A stretch of 64,000 nucleotides of DNA from an uncultured Acidimicrobiales bacterium (GTDB lineage Bacteria; Actinomycetota; Acidimicrobiia; Acidimicrobiales; SZUA-35), in NCBI GenBank assembly GCA_938002965.1, contig CALKZY010000025.1, forward strand, positions 1 through 64,000, in the 5' to 3' direction. Below the pieces are notes generated by a model that was given only the letters and a program-made list of their open reading frames with translations, did not search any database and had not been told where the DNA came from. Below, piece after piece: positions 24,273 to 33,000 of the stretch. Numbering within the stretch: position 1 is the first letter of the stretch; each line of letters begins with the position of its first letter. Made by a program: the position numbers and the translations under genes.

Positions 24273-26326
24273 TGTCGCCGTGGCCCCGGTCCTATCGGTA
24301 TCGGGCCCGGCCCATGGTCCGTTGGCTCAGCCTGCGCGAGGTTGCCAGAGGGGGCTACGGGGAGTTCTTCGGCCGGCTTTTCGGGGCGTTCGCTGACAAT
24401 CGTGAGACCCAGGCGTCCTTGCGTCACCCGGTGGTTCATCATCGAGTGGAGCCGACAAACGAAGCGTCGCTGGCGCCACCATCGGGCGGACAGCAGGTCA
24501 TGCTGTGCAACGACCAACTTCCGTGGCACCTCGACGAACGGGCGGGCCGATCCGAGCTGTGGATGGACTATTTCGCCGACATCGGAGACGGGTTCAGCTC
24601 TACGTTCACTGTCGCCGAGCAGATGGCCAAGCCGACAACCACTGTTGAACAGAACGGGGAGACGGTCCAGCTCCCCAGAGCTGACATTCTGGTCATGGGA
24701 GGAGACGGCGTCTACCCGGCGGCCAGCCAGGAGAACTACCGCGACCGCACCATTGGTCCGTACCGAACAGCCTTCGTCGGTCCCGATCTGCTCGACACCG
24801 ATTCGCCAGATGGCCGACACCCGGACGCAGCAGGTGAACCAGTACCCCTGTTCTCGATTCCCGGAAATCATGATTGGTATGACGGACTGTCGGCCTTTCT
24901 CGAACGGTTTACGGTCTACAACTGCGGTGAGGGTCGTTCCCCAAAGCGAGGATGGTCGATCCATCAGACGAGAAGTTACTTCGCCACCCAACTGAGTGAC
25001 CGTTGGTGGATGTGGGGTATCGACGTTGCCCTGGCCGCCGACATCGACACACCACAAATGATGTACTTCCGGCAGGTGGCGTCGATCATGCCGGCCGACT
25101 CTCGTATCATTCTCTGCACGGCCAAGCCGTCCTGGCTTAAGCGAGGGAGGCCGTCTGGGTGGAGCCGACTGATGGCCTCTATCGGTAGAGGGGCCGACTC
25201 GACCCCGGCGCCAAGCGACGGCTGGGATCAACTGACCTACTTCATCGATTCGACGTTGGGTCCGAGCGGAGCCCGTTCGATTCGACTTGTTCTTTCCGGC
25301 GACAAACACTTCTTGTCCGTCCATGAGCCTGAAGATTCGACGTATCCGACTGTGGCGGTCTCCGGAGGCGCCGGGGGGTATCTGTCGTCAACCCGCGAGT
25401 CGCCCGAAGCGCTTGATCTTGCCTGGTACTTCGGTGAGGATCCAGATGTGGCTGGCCCGACGGGGGCCGTCGGGTATGACAACACCATGGTTTGGCCATC
25501 TCGTTCCAAAGCTCTCCTGCAGGGCCTGCAGGGACTTTGGCTGATTCCGTGGCGGAACCCGGAGATGGCCGGTGTGCTGGGTGCCATGTCGATGCTGTTC
25601 GCCATGGCCGCCCGAGCCGGTGTTTTTGTCGAAGATCGGTCAACCGCCGACGGCGAGGATCGATTGGCGCCGTTTGTCGATGACGGCTTATGGAAAGACC
25701 AAGTGGACGTATTTTGGGGAGCGGCCCAAAATCTTGGAGGCTGGGCAGTCGCCGCCGTGATGGCGCTCGTTCTGTTCGGTATGGCCAAGGCTCACCGTCG
25801 CTCGACACCGGTGGCTCTGGTGGCAACCGCCGGGCATCTTTTGCTACATGCCTACGCTGCCACGTTGACTGCGGCGGTGTCGGCGCGCTGGGCAGTCGCT
25901 GGTCAAGTGACCGAACCGCCCCCGGTCGACGCTGAAAGCCTCGACCGACTATTCGGCGACGGCCGGTGGCCCACTACGGCCTATGTGCTGTTCTGCCTGG
26001 CTCTCGGTTCACTGGCCGGCATCGTGGCGTTCGCCCTTTATCTGGTTGTCGCCCAGATGTTCCGGATGAACTTGAATGAGCTCTTTGCCGGGCTACGAAG
26101 TCGGCATTACAAACAGTTCCTTCGTATCAACGTCACCGATGAGCGGCTGGCGGTCAACGTCGTCGGCTTCGCCAAGGTCCCTCGGCGACGACTGAAGTGG
26201 GTCGATGGGAAGCCGAGCGTGAACGACTCGGCCGCCACCGCGGAGCTGGTCGGCACCTTTAGTGTTTCGGCCGATCCGGCTCGCAGCGGTTCCCCGAGCC
26301 ATGAAGTAGCCGCCGACCTGGTTTGA
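24269..26326 (+). CDS. Membrane-anchored metallophosphoesterase-like protein
   Basis: 685 residues. The N-terminal part has calcineurin-like metal motifs in order: DIGDGF near 104, LVMGGDGVYP at 141-150, SIPGNHDWYDG at 196-206 and LSGDKHF near 345. About four hydrophobic segments follow between residues 435 and 600 (for example LGGWAVAAVMALVLFGM and VLFCLALGSLAGIVAFALYL), then a soluble tail. The first motif lacks the usual DxH His, and GDKHF replaces the GHxH signature, so metal binding may be altered. The substrate is unknown. It sits between yceD and rpmF, normally adjacent, and overlaps yceD by 4 bases, which looks like a lineage-specific insertion captured into the operon. Confidence 0.7.
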   Translation: MMSPWPRSYRYRARPMVRWLSLREVARGGYGEFFGRLFGAFADNRETQASLRHPVVHHRVEPTNEASLAPPSGGQQVMLCNDQLPWHLDERAGRSELWMDYFADIGDGFSSTFTVAEQMAKPTTTVEQNGETVQLPRADILVMGGDGVYPAASQENYRDRTIGPYRTAFVGPDLLDTDSPDGRHPDAAGEPVPLFSIPGNHDWYDGLSAFLERFTVYNCGEGRSPKRGWSIHQTRSYFATQLSDRWWMWGIDVALAADIDTPQMMYFRQVASIMPADSRIILCTAKPSWLKRGRPSGWSRLMASIGRGADSTPAPSDGWDQLTYFIDSTLGPSGARSIRLVLSGDKHFLSVHEPEDSTYPTVAVSGGAGGYLSSTRESPEALDLAWYFGEDPDVAGPTGAVGYDNTMVWPSRSKALLQGLQGLWLIPWRNPEMAGVLGAMSMLFAMAARAGVFVEDRSTADGEDRLAPFVDDGLWKDQVDVFWGAAQNLGGWAVAAVMALVLFGMAKAHRRSTPVALVATAGHLLLHAYAATLTAAVSARWAVAGQVTEPPPVDAESLDRLFGDGRWPTTAYVLFCLALGSLAGIVAFALYLVVAQMFRMNLNELFAGLRSRHYKQFLRINVTDERLAVNVVGFAKVPRRRLKWVDGKPSVNDSAATAELVGTFSVSADPARSGSPSHEVAADLV

Positions 26327-26434
26327 CCGCGTTGATCGAGCCGGTAGTCTTATGTGTCGCCCCAACTCTGGGTGACCGTTGTGGTTGCGGCCCACTGGCC
26401 CCGCAGCGGTACTTTCGGACGTAGCAGGTATCCC

Positions 26435-26620
26435 GTGGCTGTTCCCAAGAAGAAGAAGTCCAAGTCTAAGACCCGCAGCCGTCGCGCTGCAGCGTGGAAG
26501 CTCTCAGCCCCGGCCAAGAGCAGCTGCGACCGTTGTGGAGCAACCAAGCTTCCGCATCGCGTTTGCGCATCCTGCGGTTGGTATAAGGGTCGTCAGGCGG
26601 TCGAGGTCGCCGCCGAGTAG
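26435..26620 (+). CDS. rpmF: Ribosomal protein bL32
   Basis: 61 residues from GTG 26435, giving the canonical [17 protein letters not shown] start; an ATG at 26354 in the same frame would add 27 unrelated residues. The zinc ribbon is complete: [17 protein letters not shown]. The protein is part of the large ribosomal subunit near the peptidyl transferase region. Because all four cysteines are kept, this is the zinc-binding form. It precedes plsX, the usual bacterial order. Confidence 0.95.
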   Translation: MAVPKKKKSKSKTRSRRAAAWKLSAPAKSSCDRCGATKLPHRVCASCGWYKGRQAVEVAAE

Positions 26621-26734
26621 GTGCTGACCGGCGAGCAGGCTTGTGATTCGTCCCGCACGAACCAGATACATCCGCCGCCCAACTACAGATCTACGCCGTG
26701 CCTCTTGGCCGCCAGCGATTGGCCGCGAGCGACA

Positions 26735-26763
26735 TGACACCGAATCGAGTGACACCGAATGAG
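26735..26763 (+). repeat. Tandem duplication overlapping the plsX start
   Basis: TGACACCGAATCGAG (26735-26749) is followed directly by TGACACCGAATGAG (26750-26763), the second copy containing the plsX ATG. The first copy creates a short upstream frame of ten codons starting at 26734 and ending just inside plsX. Confidence 0.6.
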
Positions 26764-27820
26764 TGATAGTGACTCGAGCGATACAGTGCTGCCCGTAGCC
26801 GTGGATGCCATGGGTGGCGATGATGCGCCCGGCACGATAATCGAAGGGGCTCGCCTTGCCGCTGAACGTTTCGGCGTTGAGGTGATCTTGGTCGGCCGTC
26901 CCGACGAGATCGGCGACGTCGGCTCGATCCCGGTCTATGAGGCCAGCGAAGTCGTAGGGATGGACGCCGAGCCGGCATCGGCTGTGCGCCGGATGAAGGA
27001 CTCATCGATCGTTCGGGCCGCTGAGCTGGTTCGTGATGGCGAAGCCTCCGCATTGCTTAGCGCAGGAAACACCGGTGCGGCCATGGCCGCCTCGTTGCTT
27101 CGGCTAGGAAGAATCAAAGGTGTTTCCCGACCGGCCATTGCCGTTCCCTTTCCAGTTCTGAACTCCACGCCCTCCACCCTGCTTGACTGCGGAGCCAATG
27201 CCGACTGCCAACCGGAGTGGTTGGTTCAGTTCGCCCAGCTAGGCACCGCTTATGCCCGTCGCCGTTTCGATTTGCCTAGGCCTCGAGTGGGAATTCTCAC
27301 CATCGGCGAAGAAGCAGGCAAGGGAAACACGATGGTTAAGGCGGCCTGTGAGCTGCTGGAAGAGGGAAGCTGGGCCGATGGATGCGACGCCAACTACGTC
27401 GGAAACGTTGAGGGCAGCGATGTGATGATGGGAGTGGCCGACGTCATCGTGTGCGACGGCTTCACCGGCAACATCGTTCTGAAGTCGCTGGAAGGCCTCT
27501 TTGACATCTTCAGGCCCACCGTTGAGCAGACGGTGGCCAAAGCGGCGGCCGAAGCCGAAGCGAATCGAAACGGCAATGGCGACGGCACCGGCGATGACAG
27601 CGTGCTAGCCACCATGAACAGCCACATCGATCCGATGTTCGAGTACTTCTCGCCCTACAACACCGGCGCCGCCATGTTGCTCGGTACGAGGGGCGTCAGC
27701 GTGATTTCGCACGGATCATCGTCGCCTGAGACCATCAGCAATGCCATCAAAACCGCTTCTGGATTCGCCGCTGATGGTCTTGTCAGCGAGTTGGCTGCGG
27801 CCGTTCAGACCTCGGTGTAG
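26759..27820 (+). CDS. plsX: Phosphate acyltransferase PlsX
   Basis: 353 residues. PlsX landmarks are present: VAVDAMGGDDAPGTIIEGA at the start, LSAGNTGAAMAASLL, LDCGANADCQPEWL, GNVEGSDVMMG and VCDGFTGNIVLKS. It converts acyl-ACP and phosphate into acyl-phosphate, feeding PlsY in phosphatidic acid synthesis at the membrane surface. A Gly/Asn-rich insert (about 268-280) is probably a flexible loop. It lies before acpP, its substrate carrier, across a 300-base gap. Its start codon lies in a short tandem duplication. Confidence 0.96.
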   Translation: MSDSDSSDTVLPVAVDAMGGDDAPGTIIEGARLAAERFGVEVILVGRPDEIGDVGSIPVYEASEVVGMDAEPASAVRRMKDSSIVRAAELVRDGEASALLSAGNTGAAMAASLLRLGRIKGVSRPAIAVPFPVLNSTPSTLLDCGANADCQPEWLVQFAQLGTAYARRRFDLPRPRVGILTIGEEAGKGNTMVKAACELLEEGSWADGCDANYVGNVEGSDVMMGVADVIVCDGFTGNIVLKSLEGLFDIFRPTVEQTVAKAAAEAEANRNGNGDGTGDDSVLATMNSHIDPMFEYFSPYNTGAAMLLGTRGVSVISHGSSSPETISNAIKTASGFAADGLVSELAAAVQTSV

Positions 27821-28084
27821 GCCGCGGGCCCGTCGTTTTGGCGGTGCTACCGGCTAATCTGGGGCTCACAATTCTGCAAAACGATGCGAATCGGTGCTAA
27901 GCGGCGCTGAAAGTTGCCTCTTTTGGTCGATCAAGACCAACAGTCGCTGTTTCGAGGCGATATGCGCTGGAATGAAACGACAATCGGGGGCTTTGGGAGC
28001 GAACATGTGACGCTTCAAGGCTCCGCTTGGCGGTCCGGCGGCTGATAACCCGAGAGCATCGAACCGTCTTGACTCGAGAAGTTT
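27821..28084. other. plsX-acpP intergenic region
   Basis: No supported gene. It is slightly richer in A and T than its surroundings and ends in a promoter-like segment before acpP. No strong hairpin with a T-run was seen, so termination after plsX is not evident. Confidence 0.4.
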
Positions 28085-28090
28085 TACACT
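28085..28090 (+). promoter_or_regulatory. Putative -10 element (TACACT) of acpP
   Basis: TACACT at 28085-28090 would start transcription near 28097. That is after the first in-frame ATG (28091) but before the ATG at 28124, which has GGAG 9 bases upstream. TTGACT at 28069-28074 is too near to be its -35. Confidence 0.4.
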
Positions 28091-28123
28091 ATGCCAGCTG
28101 AAACCCACATGGAGCAGCCCCCG

Positions 28124-28390
28124 ATGACCCGTACTGAGATTTTTGAACTCATTCGTGACCGGTTGGCTGACATTTTGGAAATGGAACCGGACCAGATCCG
28201 GGAAGGTGACTCGTTCGCCGATGACCTTGAAGCAGACTCACTGGCTCTCATCGAGCTTGTTGAGGCCCTGGAAGAAGAGCTGTCCGAACGGACAGTTGGC
28301 TTCCGGATCGAGGACGAAGACCTGCAAGACCTGAAAAGTGTTCGCGATGCCGTCGACTACGTCGAGGCGAGAGTTGGTTCAAAACCCTGA
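28124..28390 (+). CDS. acpP: Acyl carrier protein
   Basis: 88 residues from ATG 28124 (MTRTEIFELIRDRLADIL), supported by GGAG at 28111-28114. ATGs at 28091 and 28109 are in frame, but the first overlaps the likely promoter. The attachment site reads ADDLEADSLALIELVEALEEEL, with the serine of DSL carrying phosphopantetheine. The protein is very acidic, as ACPs are. It carries growing fatty acyl chains and serves PlsX, encoded upstream. A CTGA at its end probably doubles as the start of rnc. Confidence 0.9.
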   Translation: MTRTEIFELIRDRLADILEMEPDQIREGDSFADDLEADSLALIELVEALEEELSERTVGFRIEDEDLQDLKSVRDAVDYVEARVGSKP

Positions 28391-29094
28391 GTGAACCTTT
28401 ACTGCTCGGCTTTCAGGACAACCTCGGTCATAGATTCGACGATCGAGGCCTGTTGGAGTGTGCGCTGACACACCGGAGCTACTGCGCTGAGAATCTCGAT
28501 GTCGTCTCAAACGAGCGGTTGGAATTTCTCGGCGACTCCGTGCTTGGCCTAGTGGTAACCAATCACATCTACCGTCGTTATCCCGATCTTCCCGAAGGTC
28601 AGTTGGCCAAGCTCAGAGCATCGGTCGTTAACACTGGCTCACTGGCCCGACTGGCCCGCGAAATTGGCCTGGGTCCCACGCTGCGACTCGGAAAAGGCGA
28701 GGACCAATCAGGCGGCCGCGACAAAGAATCGATCTTGGCCGACTCATTGGAAGCAGTGTTGGGTGCGGTCTACGTCGACGCTGGATGGGATGCCGCCGCC
28801 GGCGTCATCCTCGGTCGCATGGGCGAAGTTATTGTTGAAGCGGCTGAAGAACCCGGCGGTCGTGACTTCAAGACCCAGTTGCAGGAGCTGACCGCACGGT
28901 TGGCACTGGGCACACCAATCTATGAAATCTCCGGGTCAGGCCCGGACCATGACAAACGTTTTACTGCCATCACCATCGTTGATGGCATTCCGCGCGGTCG
29001 GGGCGCGGGGACGTCAAAGAAGAGGGCCGAACAGGTGGCGGCCAGATCGGCATACGCCTCGATGTTGGCCTTGTCGGATGAGGAGCAATCGTGA
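28387..29094 (+). CDS. rnc: Ribonuclease III
   Basis: 235 residues if translation starts at CTG 28387, which overlaps the acpP stop as CTGA. The first ATG/GTG/TTG in frame is TTG 28453, but starting there would remove the first helix before CALTHRSY that RNase III needs. No GTG or ATG lies in frame upstream. The catalytic domain has NERLEFLGDSVLG (with D50) and ILADSLEAVLGAVYVD; a double-stranded-RNA-binding domain starts near 165 (FKTQLQELTAR, then SKKRAEQVAA). It cuts rRNA precursors and structured mRNAs. The stop overlaps the next gene by 4 bases. Confidence 0.9.
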   Translation: MSEPLLLGFQDNLGHRFDDRGLLECALTHRSYCAENLDVVSNERLEFLGDSVLGLVVTNHIYRRYPDLPEGQLAKLRASVVNTGSLARLAREIGLGPTLRLGKGEDQSGGRDKESILADSLEAVLGAVYVDAGWDAAAGVILGRMGEVIVEAAEEPGGRDFKTQLQELTARLALGTPIYEISGSGPDHDKRFTAITIVDGIPRGRGAGTSKKRAEQVAARSAYASMLALSDEEQS

Positions 29095-29930
29095 CTGAGC
29101 TGGAACTACCCGAGATTGAGACGCTCCGGCGCGACGTTGAGCGCGAGTTCTCCGGGCGCAAGGTAAAAGGGTGTGATGTCGAGGTACTGAAGACGTTCCC
29201 TGGCCTCAAGACCAAAGCCGAATTGGGTCAGGTGCTGACCGGGGCCAAAGTCGAGCAGGCATATCGCCACGGGCTCATCATCGTTATCGAGTTTGATAAC
29301 GAGATCGCCATGATGATCACCCTCGGAGAGAACGGTCGCCTGGAGAAGAAGACGGGCAAAGACAAGCCGTCTCAGGATCTGGTCGGTGCCATCAACTTCA
29401 CCCAGGGTGGAAATCTCCACATCATCGACAAGAAGGGCTCCAGCTCCGTTGTCTTGGTCGCCCAAGAAGACCTTGCCGAGGCCCTGCCCGACCCGTCGAC
29501 CATGGGACTGGACCTTCTGGCCGAGCCCCTTTCCTGGGTTGACTTCGGTCGCTTGATGCATGCCGAGGACAGCCCACTAAGACTGCTACTCATCGACCCG
29601 ATGGTCTTCGTCGGCATCGGCGAGATCTACGCCAACGAAATCCTGTTCGACTCAGGCCTTCGTTACGACCGCACCAGCGGTGGGTTGTCCACCCAAGAGG
29701 TTCGTCGCCTGTACCGATCAGTGGTCGGGATTCTCCATGACGCCATCAAGCACCGAGGTACGTCCCTCGAAGAACGTCCGTTTGCCGACCTGAGCGGAGC
29801 GCCGGGCGAGTTCGCCGACCACTTGGCCGTCTACGGCAAAGCCGGAGCTCCGAGCCCTCGAAGCAGGGAACCGATTAAGAAAACCAGCTTTAAACATCAG
29901 GTTGTCTACTACTGCACTACACAGGTGTAA
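29091..29930 (+). CDS. MutM/Fpg homologue lacking catalytic residues
   Basis: 279 residues, full length for Fpg and in the position of fpg (rnc-fpg-smc). The fold is kept: ELPEIETLRRDVE, INFTQGGNLHIID, and the helix-two-turn-helix part VGIGEIYANEILFDSGLRYDR. But active residues are gone. The N-terminus is MTELELPE, so no Pro follows the initiator Met. The catalytic hairpin Lys of RRGK is Leu62 (RHGL). HLGMSG reads TLGENG. The wedge DPRTFG reads DKKGSS. Asn of GIGN is Glu178. The zinc finger keeps one of four cysteines (S255, S258, C275, Q278), and its DNA-contacting Arg is Gln270. It is probably a DNA-binding or scaffold pseudoenzyme, not a glycosylase. It overlaps rnc by 4 bases. Confidence 0.85.
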   Translation: MTELELPEIETLRRDVEREFSGRKVKGCDVEVLKTFPGLKTKAELGQVLTGAKVEQAYRHGLIIVIEFDNEIAMMITLGENGRLEKKTGKDKPSQDLVGAINFTQGGNLHIIDKKGSSSVVLVAQEDLAEALPDPSTMGLDLLAEPLSWVDFGRLMHAEDSPLRLLLIDPMVFVGIGEIYANEILFDSGLRYDRTSGGLSTQEVRRLYRSVVGILHDAIKHRGTSLEERPFADLSGAPGEFADHLAVYGKAGAPSPRSREPIKKTSFKHQVVYYCTTQV

Positions 29931-29940
29931 TCTGGGTTCT

Positions 29941-29981
29941 GGGCGCTGCTGCGCCCGAGGCGGAAACTGTGGTTGTCCGCC
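29941..29981 (+). terminator. Two adjacent hairpins between the MutM homologue and smc
   Basis: GGGCGC-TGCT-GCGCCC (29941-29956) is followed by GGCGGA (29959-29964) pairing with TCCGCC (29976-29981). Neither has a T-run. They could slow or end read-through from the rnc operon. Confidence 0.4.
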
Positions 29982-30015
29982 AACATCGGTAGTGGACATC
30001 GACGCAAGACGTGAG

Positions 30016-30041
30016 ACGACCATGAGTAACGACCATGAGTA
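30016..30041 (+). repeat. Perfect 13-base tandem duplication upstream of smc
   Basis: ACGACCATGAGTA occurs twice head to tail (30016-30028, 30029-30041). Each copy carries an ATG. The first opens a 6-codon frame; the second opens a 9-codon frame that ends at 30064, past the smc GTG start. Confidence 0.7.
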
Positions 30042-30054
30042 GTGGTGCAAACCT

Positions 30055-33000
30055 GTGTTTCTGAAGGCGCTGACCATCAAAGGCTTCAAGTCGTTCGCCG
30101 ATTCGGCTGAACTCAAGCTCGAACCCGGGATCACCGTCGTCGTCGGCCCGAACGGCAGTGGTAAGTCCAATGTGGTGGACGCCATGGCATGGGTGTTGGG
30201 TGCCCAGGCCCCGTCAGCGGTCCGTTCCCAGAAAATGGAGGACGTGATCTTCGCCGGCACCGCCTCCCGTAAGGCTCTCGGCCGAGCCGAGGTTTCCCTG
30301 ACGATCGACAACAACGACGGTGTACTCCCCATTGAGTACAGCGAGGTCGCTATCACCCGAACGTTGTTCCGTAGCGGTGAGTCGGACTACGCCATCAACG
30401 GAACCTCATGTCGGCTCCTCGACATTCAGGAGCTGCTTTCGGACTCCGGCGTAGGTCGACAACAACACATCATCGTTTCTCAGGGTCAAATCGATGCCGT
30501 GCTCAACTCTCGACCTGAAGAGCGGCGAGGCATCATCGAGGAGGCCGCAGGTGTCCTCAAGTACCGGAAGCGTCGAGAGCGCGCTGAGCGACGGTTGGAA
30601 GCGGCAGGCGAGAATCTCTCCCGTCTTCAAGATCTGTTGCGAGAAGTTCGCCGTCAGATAAAACCGCTGGAGCGTCAGGCCGAAGCGGCTCGCCGCCACG
30701 GCGAACTGGTCGAGGAATTAGGCGCACTCAAGGTCCATCTGGCCGGACGGGAGCTCAAGGCTCTGACCGGGCGGCTGGAAGCAGGGCGTCGCGATCTAAA
30801 CGGGATCGGCGACCGGGAGCAGGAACTCACTGCTCGACTGGCCACGCTCGATGCCGCAGTGTTGGAGGGTGAAGCCGAGCTCTCAGCGCTTGGCACCTCC
30901 GATGTAGGTGATCTGCTCAGCCGAACGCGAAGCATCGCCGAGCGGGTACGGGGTCAGCGCAACGTGGTGGCTGAACGGTTGGCTCGTTTGGAAAGCGAGC
31001 TGCAGGCCGCCGTCGACGACGGTCTGGTAGCCAACCTTGAGGCAGAGTCGGCTCGTATCGAGCGTGAGCTACGTGAGGCGTCCACCGAGCTCGACGACAT
31101 GAAGCCCGAATTCGACGTACTGTCCGAACTCGAGTCGAGCCTCACATCCGAACAGCTGACGTTTGATACTGAATGGGGCGACTCAGTCGGTCCCGGTCCC
31201 AACCGGGCTGCAGAACTTCGCGCCCAGCTAGAAGCACTCAACCAGGCCGAACAGCGGAGCCAGCAGGAGTTGGCCCGATTCGATGCTCGGGTTGGAGACT
31301 TGGACGGTCGCCGCGACCGAGCCAAACAGACTCGGGACCAAGCGCAAGCGGCCATTGACGACTACGAAGTCAACAAGACGGAATCGGAACAGGCGTTAGC
31401 CGACGTCCAAAGCCGCTTCCGGGAAGCTGCGTCTGACCTTGACCGGTCACGCAACCTGCATCAGTCGGCGATGGCTACCCACACCCGCAGCCAGGCTCGA
31501 ATCGAGGCCCTCGAACACGCCCTTGACGCTGCCCGTAGCCGCGCCGGTGCTGATGCTTTGCAAGCGGTGGACGGAGTTCTGGGCACCCTGCTCGATCTCG
31601 TCGACGTCGACGAAGGCTTCGAACTGGCAGCCGAAGCCGCCATGGGCGACGCGCTACTGAACGTGGTGGTCGACAACCCACGAAGCGGACGCCAAGCGTT
31701 GGCGGTTCTGGCCGAACAGGATCTGGCCGGGGGAGTCCTAGCCCTTGGTGCCGGTGGCGTCTCGTCGACCACGACGGACAGCCCTGCGGTGGGTCAACCC
31801 TTGCGTTCCCGGGTTCGAGCCCAAGGCCACGACATCAATCGAGTAACCGCCGTCGATCAGCTGTTGGACGTATTGGTTCCCCCGTCGGTCGTCGTGATCG
31901 AGTCATGGACCGACCACCTAGACGACATTGCCTCTCAACCGCAGGCCGTTTTTGTCACCCGCGACGGCGACCGATTCTCTGGCCGGGGTTGGCGTCTTCG
32001 TCAGGCCTCGTCGGGCGCAACCGGGGCAGCCCTCGAAGCGGCTCGCACCCAGGACCAGGAGGCGGCCACCGAACTGGCCTCCGCCCTCGAGAATCAAACC
32101 GCGTCCCAACGACTCTTCGATGAGCTCGAAGAGGAACGGACGGCCGCCGAAAAGCGTGTTCAGGGCCAACGAGCCGACGTCGAGCGGCAGGTAGCCAACC
32201 GGGAGCAAGCGAACTCGCAGATCGAGCAGATCGAACGCGATCGTCAACAGCTACTCCGTCAACGAACCGAGGTGGCCGAGCGCCGTCAGCAGGACGGAAG
32301 CGAAGTGGCGGCCCTGACCCGCGAACTCCCAGCGGTCGAGAACGAAGAAGCCGAGCACCAGCGTCGAGCCGAAGCTCTGGCCCGGTCCCGGACATCCCTG
32401 GAAGAGCGAACCCGCGAGGTTGCCACCCGTCGAACCGAACTGGAAGTACGGACTGCGGCCGTCGAAGAACGTTGCGACCTTCTGGTCACCAGGCGATCAG
32501 AGACCGAGTCTCGTTTGGTGCGACTGGTCCGAGAGCGCGAGCAGGCTCGCAGCCGTCGAGTCCGAATCGAACAGGCGATTGCCGTCGTGAACGACTTGGA
32601 TCAAGCGCTCACTGGTCACCAGCGAACGCTCGGCCGCTGGATCGACGCGCTGTCGGTCGAGCAGCGAGCCCAATCCGAAGCGGCCCGCAAAATCTCGTCT
32701 GAGCTAAGCACACGACGCGGTGATCGGTCATCGGCAGAGAAAGAAGTCGCTCAGCTGCGTGAGCGCCGAGGTCGCCTCGAACTCGATGAGACCGAATTTC
32801 GGGTCAAACTTGAAGCGCTCACCGAGGCGCTGCGACGCGAACTTGAGGTTGACCCCGATATCGCCATGACCGCAGCCCTTCCTGAAATCGTCGGAGGCCA
32901 AAGTCCCGAGGCCCGGGTACGCGAGCTGGAGCGGGAGCTCAAGATCATGGGCCCGATCAACCCGTTGGCTCTGGAGGAATTCGAGGAACTGAAGGAACGC

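Noticed and set aside
24053..25324. A 423-codon minus-strand frame
   Set aside because: Antisense to the metallophosphoesterase gene; no domain; typical high-GC shadow.
27866..28108. An 80-codon minus-strand frame in the plsX-acpP gap
   Set aside because: No family likeness, overlaps the acpP promoter, no ribosome binding site.
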